The position numbers and the translations under genes are program-made. A DNA stretch of 64,000 nt, taken from Aliivibrio sp. EL58 (GTDB lineage Bacteria; Pseudomonadota; Gammaproteobacteria; Enterobacterales; Vibrionaceae). Below, piece by piece: positions 17,522 through 26,441 of this stretch. The stretch lies in contig NZ_OMPC01000009.1 of assembly GCF_900312675.1 (NCBI RefSeq), forward strand, positions 992,001 to 1,056,000, written 5' to 3'. Position 1 is the first letter of the stretch. The number at the start of each line of letters is the position of its first letter. Below the pieces are notes generated by a model, which did not search any database, was not told where the DNA came from, and saw only the letters and a program-made list of their open reading frames with translations.

Positions 17522-18181
17522 ATGGCGTATAAAGTGCTAGATGTCAGTCAATGGGCACGAGCTCAACACTTGAAGTTTTATCAAGGTTTTAGTCACCCTT
17601 GGTATAACATCTGCTCTAATATCGACGTAACGGCCCTGCACCAATATTGTAAGCAGCACAATCACCGTTTCTTCCATGCTTATCTTTACCTAACTCAACA
17701 AGCGCTAAATAAATGTGAACCGATGAGCTATCGTCTTATGGGTGAAGAAGTACGTATTTACTCGCCTATGTGTGTCAGTGTGGCACTACTCGCCGATGAT
17801 GATACGGTGCGTTTTTGCGATTTAGACCATGAGCCTACGTTTGCTGACTTTACAATAAGCGCAACGAAAGCCGAGACCCGAATTAAGAACACGCCTTTTA
17901 TCGTAGAGCAGTTCATTGGCCAAGAAATGAAGCAGAATACGATTCATTTAACCGTATTACCATGGGTCGATTTCACTAGTATGACTCATGCTAGAGACGT
18001 TAACTTCCCTGACAGTGTGCCAAAAATGGCATTTGGGAAACTGGTTCAACACGGTGATCAATGGCGTATGCCACTGTCTGTTGAAGTGCATCATGGTTTA
18101 ATGGATGGTTTACACGTAGGGCAATTCATACAGACATTACAAGCGATGTTTGATAATCCATCACTGCTTGAGCAAGCTTAA
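17522..18181 (+). CDS. Chloramphenicol acetyltransferase-like (type A CAT) protein
   Basis: A 219-residue trimeric acyltransferase of the CAT superfamily. The active-site motif HHGLMDGLHVGQF near the C-terminus matches HHxxxDG, with the second histidine as catalytic base. The family pattern also shows FFHAYLYLTQQALN and LPWVDFTSMTHA. Length equals type-A CATs (about 215 residues). It would transfer acetyl from acetyl-CoA to a hydroxyl group. Chloramphenicol as substrate is known for the family but not shown here, and chromosomal vibrio versions may act on other compounds. Confidence 0.82.
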   Translation: MAYKVLDVSQWARAQHLKFYQGFSHPWYNICSNIDVTALHQYCKQHNHRFFHAYLYLTQQALNKCEPMSYRLMGEEVRIYSPMCVSVALLADDDTVRFCDLDHEPTFADFTISATKAETRIKNTPFIVEQFIGQEMKQNTIHLTVLPWVDFTSMTHARDVNFPDSVPKMAFGKLVQHGDQWRMPLSVEVHHGLMDGLHVGQFIQTLQAMFDNPSLLEQA

Positions 18182-18209
18182 TAAGGTTTATAAGGTTTAT
18201 ATCTCGACT

Positions 18210-18235
18210 AAGATGAGCGTTAATGCGCTCATCTT
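18210..18235 (+). terminator. Hairpin downstream of the CAT-like gene
   Basis: A perfect ten-pair stem AAGATGAGCG/CGCTCATCTT (18210-18219 with 18226-18235) has a six-base loop, 28 bases after the stop. There is no T-run behind it, so it may stabilise the 3' end rather than terminate. Confidence 0.5.
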
Positions 18236-18239
18236 AAAG

Positions 18240-18300
18240 AATATCCCATGATACTATCGATACCCTATTCAAATCAAAATGTGATTAGATTAGGGATATT
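18240..18300. repeat. Dispersed palindromic element, copy B
   Basis: AATATCCC (18240-18247) and GGGATATT (18293-18300) are perfect inverted arms. Inside, ACCCTATTCAAATCA and TGATTAGATTAGGG form a second dyad. The core is clearly related to the element at 16623-16685. Confidence 0.6.
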
Positions 18301-18340
18301 AAGATAAATGAAAAATTGGAACGCTTAGCATCCCAATTAA

Positions 18341-18847
18341 TTATACTTGCTCGGAAGGATGACTCCATATTTGTGGTTCAGAATAAGGACCAGTAATACT
18401 TGATGTCGACTCACCTACACCGTCTAATGCACCTTCAGTCAACGCTAACGCAAACCAATTCTCTAATGGTGCTAACGATTCCACAGGAAGTCCTACTTTA
18501 TGAGGTGTATTGTAACGTTTCGCGTAATGATGGATTTCACCCATAATAAACACTACATCTGGTGCTAACTGCTTTTCAGCCTCTTCCATTAATCTCGTTG
18601 CGTAGCCTTGACGTTGGTAACCTGGTAATACGGCTAAAGGAGCCACTACATAACATTTTAAATGTGGTGCCGCATCTATAGTAATAGGTGTATAACACGC
18701 ATGTGCGACGCCTTCATAAACGATAGAGAAGCTACCGTCTGCAATTAGGTTATCTGCAAATTCAGCATACAGTTTTGCGTGTCTTTCATCATAAATACCA
18801 CCTGCTGCTGCGAAAGTGTCGTATTGAATTTGGTAAGGGGTTTTCAT
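18341..18847 (-). CDS. GNAT-family N-acetyltransferase
   Basis: A 168-residue protein with the acetyl-CoA-binding motif A of GNAT enzymes, VAPLAVLPGYQRQGYATRLM (R/QxxGxG/A form). The following EEAEKQLAPDVVFIMGE and YAKRYNTPHKVGLPVE resemble putative acetyltransferases often annotated in proteobacteria with unknown substrates. No signal peptide is present. It stands between the CAT-like and TetR genes and is monocistronic. Substrate unknown. Confidence 0.8.
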   Translation of the reverse strand: MKTPYQIQYDTFAAAGGIYDERHAKLYAEFADNLIADGSFSIVYEGVAHACYTPITIDAAPHLKCYVVAPLAVLPGYQRQGYATRLMEEAEKQLAPDVVFIMGEIHHYAKRYNTPHKVGLPVESLAPLENWFALALTEGALDGVGESTSSITGPYSEPQIWSHPSEQV

Positions 18848-18947
18848 TTTTATAAATCCTTAATTGTATCTTTATTAAGATAGAGTATTGCTACTATTAT
18901 TCGTTAACCAGAAACACCACGGCCAATAGTTAATTTTCTAAAAACAG

Positions 18948-19514
18948 TTATAAATCGAGTAATAACTGATATTTTTTGATAAAGCGTTCTTTAATTTGCA
19001 GTAGTGGGTAGTCTTCATCTGAGAACAAATAGTTAAGTGCAATACCGTCTATTTCTGCAATGAGCATATGACTATCAACAAAGTGATTAGCGTTAGGTAT
19101 ATCGCACAAAATTCCATCAAAAGATGCCATCATTAATTTATAACGCTCGTCTAATAAATCTTTCAGAATCAACCTCATTGATGGCTGACATTTCACCTGA
19201 TAGTCAAACTGATAAAATAATTTTTGCTCTGGGTTTGTCATTGATAAAAAGATGTGTTCTAACAGAGTAATAAACTTCTCTTTTACCGACGCCTCTTCAT
19301 TAAGCAAGTTCGCATTTTCACTAACGTTACTAATGATCTCTGCCATACGAACAAAAACGGCTTTCAGTAAATCCTCTTTATTTTTAAAGTGATGAAATAC
19401 TAAACCTTTTGATACGTTTGCAGATTCACAAATCTGTGCAATAGAGGTTTTCTCATAACCTTGCACTGCAAACAGCTCAATTGCTGCTTTTATTGTTTGT
19501 TGTTTTTTGTCCAT
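18948..19514 (-). CDS. TetR/AcrR-family transcriptional regulator
   Basis: A 188-residue repressor. The N-terminal helix-turn-helix is canonical: IKAAIELFAVQGYEKTSIAQ, then ICESANVSKGLVFHHFKNKEDLL. The rest is the variable helical ligand-binding domain. A dyad 24 bases upstream of the start (19539-19556) is a likely operator for autoregulation. The divergent VOC gene shares the same intergenic region and may be the regulated partner, by inference from position only. Confidence 0.88.
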   Translation of the reverse strand: MDKKQQTIKAAIELFAVQGYEKTSIAQICESANVSKGLVFHHFKNKEDLLKAVFVRMAEIISNVSENANLLNEEASVKEKFITLLEHIFLSMTNPEQKLFYQFDYQVKCQPSMRLILKDLLDERYKLMMASFDGILCDIPNANHFVDSHMLIAEIDGIALNYLFSDEDYPLLQIKERFIKKYQLLLDL

Positions 19515-19838
19515 GACAATACCCCTTCAATTCACAAACCGACTATCCGGTCGGTAATTATGGCGAAATATTATATTAGAAGAATAACGTTGGCAAGCGT
19601 TTAAAAAATAGGAACCTCTTAAGCTTTATAAAAAGACGGTATTGTTTAATCGCTAAGTAAGCGATGAATTCTTAAATCAAAAGTTAACCATAAAAATTAT
19701 TATTACCTTTCCTTATTTCAATAACAAAATATTATTATTTCAATAAAATTTGATAATTTCACGTAATCCACATCCTTGCCTATACTCTCTTACATCGAAA
19801 CAGCATAACGAATTATTAAAACTTATTTGGAGTACATT
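19515..19838. other. 324-bp intergenic region between tetR and VOC genes
   Basis: No gene seen. It holds the tetR operator dyad near 19540, a very AT-rich middle with ATTATTATT-type runs and a TATACT that could be the -10 element of the VOC gene near 19784. No matching -35 box is convincing. Confidence 0.5.
19539..19556. promoter_or_regulatory. Candidate TetR operator dyad
   Basis: ACCGAC (19539-19544) and GTCGGT (19551-19556) are perfect inverted arms around TATCCG. The GACCG/CGGTC type of dyad is common for TetR-family autorepressors, and the site lies just upstream of the tetR start codon. Confidence 0.6.
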
Positions 19839-20330
19839 ATGAAAATGAATCACGTTGGTATCATGGTTGGTGACATGGACAAAGCTGTTGAGTTCTACAC
19901 TCAGGCTTTAGGTCTTAGAATCGTAATGAACAACACGAAAGTAATCGAAGAGCGCGAATCGGCGATTGGTCGTATGTGTATCGCCGTATTTGGTGAAGGC
20001 TTTAAAGGCTTCAATATTGCGCACCTAGTAACGTCTGATGGTATCGGTATTGAGCTGTTCGAAATGAAAGAGCGCCAAGAGCGTCATGATGTAGACTTTT
20101 CTCGTCTAGGCATCTTCCACTTCTGTCTACAAGTGCCAAAAGAGCAGTTTGATACTGCAATCAAGCGTGTTGAAGAATATGGTGGCAAGGTTCGTATGGA
20201 CATCATGCGTTACCACCCAGAAGACGAATTAAAACAAGCACAAATGGTTTACCTAGAAGACCCATTTGGCAACCTATTCGAGTTCTACTCTCACTCATAC
20301 GAAGATACATACGCGACTGATTACGAGTAA
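19839..20330 (+). CDS. VOC-family (glyoxalase/bleomycin-resistance-like) protein
   Basis: A 163-residue single-chain vicinal-oxygen-chelate protein. MNHVGIMVGDMDKAVEFYTQ is the first beta-alpha-beta unit with the metal-ligand histidine at residue 3; IGIELFEM, LGIFHFCLQV and YLEDPFGNLFEFYSHS supply the remaining ligand positions. I start it at the ATG at 19839, six bases after GGAG. Lactoylglutathione lyase, epimerase or dioxygenase functions are all possible. A strong terminator follows. Confidence 0.83.
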   Translation: MKMNHVGIMVGDMDKAVEFYTQALGLRIVMNNTKVIEERESAIGRMCIAVFGEGFKGFNIAHLVTSDGIGIELFEMKERQERHDVDFSRLGIFHFCLQVPKEQFDTAIKRVEEYGGKVRMDIMRYHPEDELKQAQMVYLEDPFGNLFEFYSHSYEDTYATDYE

Positions 20331-20353
20331 TCATTCTCCGTAAAATTGCATTA

Positions 20354-20386
20354 AAAAAGGATTGGTAGAGATACCAATCCTTTTTC
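20354..20386 (+). terminator. Rho-independent terminator after the VOC gene
   Basis: AAAAAGGATTGGTA pairs perfectly with TACCAATCCTTTTT around a GAGA loop, and the stem runs into a T-tract. The converging gene starting at 20477 could use it from the other side as well. Confidence 0.9.
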
Positions 20387-20476
20387 TATGTAAGCAATAA
20401 AATGTTTAATAAGCCTGCTATAGCTTAATCTGTAGTAAGTGCTAAATCACAACGTAGTACATTAAGATTATTCGCA

Positions 20477-22009
20477 TCATAGATACTTTTCTATTGGCAG
20501 CAGCTGCAAAAACTGAGATTCAAAACGCTCCCATCGACCAGTTTCTGGTTCTTTTTCCCAGCTTTTATCGCCTGAATACCAACGAACCTCGCCTTCTTGC
20601 AATTTCAAATGCCAACTGTTTTCATCACCCATTGCGTGTTCTATATCGCTAGCAAGGCTTTCTGCTATTTGTTGATCTTCAATGACAAGAATGGATTCTG
20701 TATTCAGGTAAGTTGAGCGTAAATTGAAGTTAAAAGAGCCGATACTCGCGATACGATCATCAAAAACAGCAGACTTGGCGTGAAGTCCATAAGGTAATAT
20801 TGGCGCACATTTGGTAATGTCACGGGTCGATTCTTCACATAACCCAGCTTCTGGTTTTAATTCATATAGCTGAATACCATGTTCAAGCATATCTTTACGG
20901 CGGCCTGCATAACCTGAATGATTGGTGGTTAAATCGTTCGATGCCATTGAGTTAGTTAGCGCTTTTATCTCAACGCCCTTACTAACCAATTCTTGCCACC
21001 CTTCTAATTGGGCATCATCAAAAATTAAATACGCCGATTCTAATAAGATTTCTTTATCTGATTCACTGGCTAATTTCGCGAGCGCTTTCGCCGTTGCTTT
21101 TGGTTCACTGGTGTTATCTTTATCTAAAGGAACAGGTCGGTCAGACACAAAATGCGCATTCACCCAAGTCATCTTTGCTGTTAACTCTTCTAAGAACTGA
21201 TAGGCGGTTTTATTGCCTTCCGGTAAAGCAGGATAATTTGTGTAAATTGGCGCGGCTATCTCATCCAATACGGGTTGATCTGGTGATGTTGCCTTACCCA
21301 ATAAATCAACAGGATAAGACCAAGTACTGTCCCAATATTCTGCAAAACTGGTTTGAATATCACCGACCACTGAGCCCATCACCAATACATCGCGATCACG
21401 AAAATTAATCTCTTCAGACAAATCAAAATATTCATCACCAATATTACGCCCACCCACCACAGAGAAAGCCCCATCAACGGTAAACGATTTATTGTGCATA
21501 CGACGATTTAGACGAGAGAAATCCCCTAAGAAGTTCACCCATTTTGTTACTCCACGACGAGTTGGAATAGGGTTGAATATGCGGATATCGACTTGAGGAT
21601 GTGAGTTAAGCGCAATCAAGAGATCTTCACGCTCGTTTAAGTTGATGTCATCGAGCATAACGCGAACTTTTACACCGCGATCAGCCGCTGCAAGTAAACG
21701 GCTTGCAAGGTAATGACCTGATGCATCTGAGTTCCAAATATAATATTGAATATCAATGCTGTGCTCTGCTGTCTCTATTAATGCCAGGCGCTGTGCTAAT
21801 GCATCCCAACCCTTATCTTGTAATAAAACTGCACTGGTTTCTTTTGTCGCTGGTTTAGGCTGATATACCTTACTCAACTCCGTTAATGCACTTGGTAATG
21901 AAGTAACGATGGGCTCATTAGGATGCTGAACCTCATCAGGAAGCGATCCACACCCTGAAAGAATAGCGACGAAAAATAAGGTGATATTAATGCGTTTAAG
22001 CACAGACAT
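20477..22009 (-). CDS. Phospholipase D-family lipoprotein (ClsC/YmdC-like)
   Basis: A 510-residue protein with a lipoprotein signal (ITLFFVAILSGC, cysteine at about residue 20). Two HKD motifs are present: HNKSFTVDGAFSVVGGRN in the first half and HAKSAVFDDRIASIGSFNFN in the second, each with H, K and D in place. This two-domain layout with IQYYIWNSDASGHYL matches cardiolipin synthase C-like proteins, which condense phosphatidylglycerol with phosphatidylethanolamine or transfer phosphatidyl groups. AAGGAAG precedes the ATG at 22009. No operon partner is evident. Confidence 0.82.
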   Translation of the reverse strand: MSVLKRINITLFFVAILSGCGSLPDEVQHPNEPIVTSLPSALTELSKVYQPKPATKETSAVLLQDKGWDALAQRLALIETAEHSIDIQYYIWNSDASGHYLASRLLAAADRGVKVRVMLDDINLNEREDLLIALNSHPQVDIRIFNPIPTRRGVTKWVNFLGDFSRLNRRMHNKSFTVDGAFSVVGGRNIGDEYFDLSEEINFRDRDVLVMGSVVGDIQTSFAEYWDSTWSYPVDLLGKATSPDQPVLDEIAAPIYTNYPALPEGNKTAYQFLEELTAKMTWVNAHFVSDRPVPLDKDNTSEPKATAKALAKLASESDKEILLESAYLIFDDAQLEGWQELVSKGVEIKALTNSMASNDLTTNHSGYAGRRKDMLEHGIQLYELKPEAGLCEESTRDITKCAPILPYGLHAKSAVFDDRIASIGSFNFNLRSTYLNTESILVIEDQQIAESLASDIEHAMGDENSWHLKLQEGEVRWYSGDKSWEKEPETGRWERFESQFLQLLPIEKYL

Positions 22010-22103
22010 TTATTAAACTTCCTTTTTTAATATTGAATAACTAACCCTGAAAGGTCTGAAATTGATGACGATGTCTCTATAAAAAGAGAGTATATCAGAC
22101 TCA

Positions 22104-23345
22104 TCACTCACGCTCTGTCTCTATCCAAAAATTCGATAAATCATCAAATAACTCGTCATTATTTAAAATACTTAAATGGTTTTCATCATAGCCGCGGATC
22201 TGTTCCGCATGTAACTGTGCTTGGCGGTTTAACTGACTTGATAAATCAATCACACCATCATTGCTGTCTGTATTAATGAAATTACCCGAGTTATAACCAA
22301 ACAACAAAAAGTGAGGAGTGTTGGCTTTATTTCTATCTTTGAATAGCTCTTTAATAAACTCACCATCTGGGTTTAAATCCACCCATACAGGCATGACGAC
22401 TGGTGAGTATTCTACGCCCTGTTTTGCTGACTCAACGCCACCAAATGGTGAAGAGATGGTTGAAATACTATTAACGAAATCACACAGTGTTCCAAGATTA
22501 CATTGACGTATATAGTTTTCAACTACGAGGCCACCCATGCTGTGCGCGACAATGTGCATTTGTTGGATATTGTATTCATTCGCTACGGTATACAACACAT
22601 TAGCAAGACCTTTTGAGGTTAAAGACAACGATAGGCCTGAAGGATAATTAAATACCCACACTTGATATTTGGATTTATCTACTTTTTCAATTAACGGCGC
22701 GAGCTCTAGCGCCGTTGAGTTGATCCCATGAACAAATAAAATTGGGATCTTCTTTGGATCGTATTCAGATAAAAAATAGAGCCCAGTATTGTTTTCAAGC
22801 AAAAAAGTGAGTGGCTGCCACATGCCTAGTTCTGCATTTTCTTTATCGAACGGTGGATCATTTAAATTGACTACTTTACCAATATTTACTAAATCTAATT
22901 CAATGTTAAGTAATGACGATAAAGAGCGTCCAACAAATGCTTTAGGGATCGTTTTTTCATTAGCTTTTAGGGTGACAAGTATTTCCGTTTTCTCTTTATA
23001 ATCGTGCAGATTAATAAGGCTAAATGCTTCGTCAGCTTGCAGTGTTAAATCTTTATTCTTATCTTCAAAAAGTAATAAATAATGGATGTCATTCGACATT
23101 TGTAAATTAATGCTCTCGCTACCAATAATGGCATCGTAGCCATCAATCTCACTCTTATTAATGTCTTTAATTTGCTCGATCACAACTGCTGAACCAGAAA
23201 CAGGTTCACTCAAGGTAAGCGTATACTCATTAGTCAATGAATCAAGCGTCTTCATCTCACGGGATAAGTTTTTAAAATTACTGCAACCAGATAAAACTGA
23301 GCTCAGTAATAACAAAATACATAGAGATCTCACTGTCGTACTCAT
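22104..23345 (-). CDS. Lipoprotein with alpha/beta-hydrolase (lipase-like) domain
   Basis: A 413-residue protein with a lipoprotein signal (LCILLLLSSVLSGC). The C-terminal half is an alpha/beta hydrolase: oxyanion loop FVHGINST, nucleophile elbow HIVAHSMGGLVVENY (GxSxG form AHSMGG), and a late histidine in NHLSIL. It resembles PGAP1/DUF676-type lipases. The N-terminal ~170 residues are of unknown fold. I place the start at the ATG at 23345, because the signal sequence fits, though AAGG sits directly against it; a TTG at 23378 would extend the N-terminus by eleven residues. Confidence 0.75.
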   Translation of the reverse strand: MSTTVRSLCILLLLSSVLSGCSNFKNLSREMKTLDSLTNEYTLTLSEPVSGSAVVIEQIKDINKSEIDGYDAIIGSESINLQMSNDIHYLLLFEDKNKDLTLQADEAFSLINLHDYKEKTEILVTLKANEKTIPKAFVGRSLSSLLNIELDLVNIGKVVNLNDPPFDKENAELGMWQPLTFLLENNTGLYFLSEYDPKKIPILFVHGINSTALELAPLIEKVDKSKYQVWVFNYPSGLSLSLTSKGLANVLYTVANEYNIQQMHIVAHSMGGLVVENYIRQCNLGTLCDFVNSISTISSPFGGVESAKQGVEYSPVVMPVWVDLNPDGEFIKELFKDRNKANTPHFLLFGYNSGNFINTDSNDGVIDLSSQLNRQAQLHAEQIRGYDENHLSILNNDELFDDLSNFWIETERE

Positions 23346-23448
23346 CCTTAAATTAACAACCTGTTTTAATACTAGCAAGAAAACAAAGAGAGTAATTTTT
23401 TATATTCTGATATGATGCGAACTTGTCTTTACCACTGTGTTTATATCC

Positions 23449-25173
23449 ATGTATACATTACGACCTTACCAACAAGATTCTGTTAAAGCCGTTATCCATT
23501 ATTTCCGAAAACACACAACGCCTGCGGTGTTAGTGCTGCCTACCGGTGCCGGAAAAAGCTTGGTGATAGCTGAATTAGCACGAATAGCAAAAGGTCGTGT
23601 GTTGGTACTTGCTCACGTTAAAGAGCTTGTCGAACAAAACCATGAAAAATACGAAGGCTATGGTGAAGAAGCCTCTATTTTCTCTGCCGGATTAGGTCGT
23701 AAAGAAACCGATAAGAAAGTGGTGTTTGCCTCTGTGCAATCTGTGGTGCGTAATCTTGATTCATTTAAAGATCAATTTTCGTTATTGGTAATTGATGAGT
23801 GCCATCGCGTGCCAGATAACAAAGACACCAGTTACCGTAAAGTGATTGAGCACTTACAAACCCAAAATGCGGGTATTAAGGTGCTTGGCTTAACCGCGAC
23901 ACCTTATCGTTTAGGTATTGGTTGGATTTACCAATATCACACTCGCGGCCAAGTCAAAACTGATACACCTCGTTTTTTCCGTGATTGTATTTTTGAATTG
24001 CCTATTCAATATCTATTGGATGAGGGCTTTTTAACCCCTGCAAAACTCTTAGATGCCCCAGTATTAAGTTATGACTTCTCGCAATTAAAGCCAGCCTCTA
24101 CCGGTAAATACAAAGAATCAGAATTGGATTTGGTGATTGAAGAATCCAAACGCGCCACCCCACAAATTGTTCAGCAAATAGTGGAATACGCCAAAGACAG
24201 AAAAGGTGTGATGATCTTTGCTGCCACGGTTCGCCATGCTCAAGAAATATTGTCACTACTACCACCAGAGCAATCTGAGCTGGTAATTGGCGATACTAAA
24301 GTTGTCGAACGTGATGCCATTATTCAACGCTTCAAAAAACAACAAACCAAATTTTTAGTTAATGTCTCGGTATTAACCACGGGCTTTGATGCCCCTCATG
24401 TTGATTTAATTGCTATTTTACGTCCAACAGAATCGGTCAGTTTATACCAACAAATCATTGGTCGTGGATTACGTTTAGCGGAAGGAAAAACAGAGTGTAC
24501 GATCTTAGATTACGCGGGTAATTGCTACGATCTCTACCAACCTGAAGTGGGTGACCCTAAACCTGACAGCAACAGTGAGATCATCACTATTCCCTGTCCT
24601 GCCTGTGGTTTTAATAATAACTTCTGGGGTAAATTAGACAGTAATGGCTTTTTACTTGAGCACTTTGGACGTCGCTGCCAAGGCTATTTTGAAGATGATG
24701 AAGGGACTCGTGAAGAGTGCGGTTATCGCTTTAGAGCCAAATATTGCAATGAATGCGGTGCAGATAATGATATTGCTGCACGTATTTGTCATGAATGTGA
24801 TGCGATCTTAGTTGATCCCGATAAAAAGCTAAAAGAAGCACTAAAATTAAAAGATGCTAGGATCCTCAACTGCATCGACTTAACCCTTACCGCGGGGAAA
24901 AATCAGTTCGATAAACCACAAATCAAAGTGACCTATTTAGGTGATGATGATTCTGAGCTGCATGAAGTCTGGCAAATGACGACTAAAAAACAAAAGCAAT
25001 TATTTTTGAATAACTTTGTTCGCCCTCATTTGGTTGATAGACACCGTCCATTTGAAGAAACAACCGCAATTAAAATCGCGAATAACCAACACCGTTTTCG
25101 TCCACCGAGTTTTGTGATTGCGCGTAAACAAGGTAAGTTTTGGTCTATTCGCGATAAGATCTTTGAAGAGTAA
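23449..25173 (+). CDS. radD: DNA repair helicase RadD (YejH)
   Basis: A 574-residue superfamily-2 ATPase. Motifs seen are Walker A LPTGAGKS, DECH box VIDECHRV, TATPYRLG, and motif VI QQIIGRGLRLAEG. A cysteine-rich zinc-binding stretch follows (CPACGF, YCNECGADND, ICHECDA). Sequence agrees closely with E. coli RadD, which acts with RecA and SSB in recombination repair. The ATG at 23449 (MYTLRPYQQD) matches the E. coli N-terminus better than the GTG at 23437. In E. coli radD lies between rsuA and rplY; rplY is still nearby here. Confidence 0.93.
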   Translation: MYTLRPYQQDSVKAVIHYFRKHTTPAVLVLPTGAGKSLVIAELARIAKGRVLVLAHVKELVEQNHEKYEGYGEEASIFSAGLGRKETDKKVVFASVQSVVRNLDSFKDQFSLLVIDECHRVPDNKDTSYRKVIEHLQTQNAGIKVLGLTATPYRLGIGWIYQYHTRGQVKTDTPRFFRDCIFELPIQYLLDEGFLTPAKLLDAPVLSYDFSQLKPASTGKYKESELDLVIEESKRATPQIVQQIVEYAKDRKGVMIFAATVRHAQEILSLLPPEQSELVIGDTKVVERDAIIQRFKKQQTKFLVNVSVLTTGFDAPHVDLIAILRPTESVSLYQQIIGRGLRLAEGKTECTILDYAGNCYDLYQPEVGDPKPDSNSEIITIPCPACGFNNNFWGKLDSNGFLLEHFGRRCQGYFEDDEGTREECGYRFRAKYCNECGADNDIAARICHECDAILVDPDKKLKEALKLKDARILNCIDLTLTAGKNQFDKPQIKVTYLGDDDSELHEVWQMTTKKQKQLFLNNFVRPHLVDRHRPFEETTAIKIANNQHRFRPPSFVIARKQGKFWSIRDKIFEE

Positions 25174-25208
25174 TCTGTTTATAACAGTCATCCGCTTTTA
25201 AAACACGA

Positions 25209-25634
25209 TTACCACAGTGAACGATAATTCATATGACACGAGCGGCACTGAGCGAACGCTTTATCAAGCGCGGCTCGTGCTGCAACTTCATCTTGTTCTA
25301 CTGCGGCTTCGCTGATTAACATAAATTGCTGCGATAACGTATCAAACTTGCCTTCAAATTCGGCTTTTTGAACCCAAATTTTAGTCCGTGCTCGGCTGTT
25401 GTCTGCACTGCCTTCTGGAAACAGGGTTTTCTGCTCTTCTACTGTTAAATGCGCACTTTGGGCTAACGGCATAATACGCTCCCAATTTAATACGTCTTTA
25501 TCAAATTCATCATCTAACAAATCAGCGGTCGCATCAAGATGTTGAAAATTATCCTGTCGAGCCTCTATCTCTTGAGCGTGATCCGCAGCTATCACGGAAA
25601 AAGAAAATAACGCGACTATCCCTATTTTTTTCAT
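25209..25634 (-). CDS. Periplasmic c-type cytochrome (cytochrome c'/c556-like)
   Basis: A 141-residue exported protein. A short signal sequence (IGIVALFSFSVIAADHA) is followed by a helical body and the C-terminal haem motif CRSCH in AQCRSCHMNYRSLW. A single CxxCH at the extreme C-terminus is the hallmark of the cytochrome c'/c556 fold. GGAGG lies just before the ATG at 25634, so that start is preferred over the ATG at 25646. It sits between radD and rplY, where E. coli has no such gene. Electron partner unknown. Confidence 0.82.
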   Translation of the reverse strand: MKKIGIVALFSFSVIAADHAQEIEARQDNFQHLDATADLLDDEFDKDVLNWERIMPLAQSAHLTVEEQKTLFPEGSADNSRARTKIWVQKAEFEGKFDTLSQQFMLISEAAVEQDEVAARAALDKAFAQCRSCHMNYRSLW

Positions 25635-25858
25635 ACTTGCCTCCATGCAGTTATTTTATTGTTTATGCATTCATCGTTTTAATTTTACGATAGTTTTTTC
25701 ACATTAACAAAAACCTAGCAAAAACACACGAAAATAGGTTGTTAGATAAATAATCGAATGGTACTATTCGCGCTCGTTTTTCGAAACGAAAAGTCTGTTA
25801 AGTTAGGTCGCTAAGCTTAATGGCATTTTTTTATTTTACTATTTTGAGAGTAAAGACT

Positions 25859-26137
25859 ATGAAATTTGAAGCAGTAGTACGTACTGAACAAGGTAAGGGT
25901 GCGAGCCGCCGCCTTCGTCACGCTGGTAAATTCCCTGCAATCGTTTACGGTGGCACAGAAGCTCCAGTATCAATCGAACTAATCCACAGTGATATCATCA
26001 ACCAAATGGATAAGCCTGAATTTTACGAAGCAATTGAGCTAGTAATCGATGGCGCTACTGTTAAGGTTAAGCCGCAAGACGTTCAACGTCACGCGTTTAA
26101 GCCTAAAGTTGAGCACATGGACTTCATCCGCATCTAA
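25859..26137 (+). CDS. rplY: 50S ribosomal protein L25
   Basis: A 92-residue 5S-rRNA-binding protein. [20 protein letters not shown] and KFPAIVYGG match E. coli L25 closely, and [20 protein letters not shown] is the conserved C-terminus. It is the short, single-domain form without the CTC extension. The start is the ATG at 25859; an upstream in-frame start at 25820 would add unrelated residues. Codons are of the highly expressed type. Confidence 0.96.
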   Translation: MKFEAVVRTEQGKGASRRLRHAGKFPAIVYGGTEAPVSIELIHSDIINQMDKPEFYEAIELVIDGATVKVKPQDVQRHAFKPKVEHMDFIRI

Positions 26138-26441
26138 TTCGAGTCTTTTTTACTCTTTTGCATTATGTTATTTCTTTCTTACCAATTGAAATAACAACCC
26201 CTTTAAAGCCCTGATATTACCAGTATCGGGGCTTTAATCTATCTAGCGTATAGAATCACAGAGCCCCTCTATTTTCTTCTTATATAAAAACTAAGATCTT
26301 CTTCCCATTTAGCATTCTAATTTATAAGACAATTGTTATTGGACAGTGTTTTTTACTTTTTACTGACAATATTGGGTTATTCTCTTCTATACTTCTGTAT
26401 ATTAAAAAAAGCAAAACTTCATAAACCAGTTAGGAGTTAAA
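26138..26441. other. 304-bp intergenic region after rplY
   Basis: It contains the rplY terminator (26205-26236) and an AT-rich upstream region for the next gene, with AGGAG five bases before that start. Nothing else was recognised. Confidence 0.6.
26205..26236 (+). terminator. Rho-independent terminator after rplY
   Basis: AAAGCCCTGATA pairs with TATCGGGGCTTT (one T-G pair) around a seven-base loop, about 70 bases after the rplY stop. Few T residues follow the stem. Confidence 0.75.
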
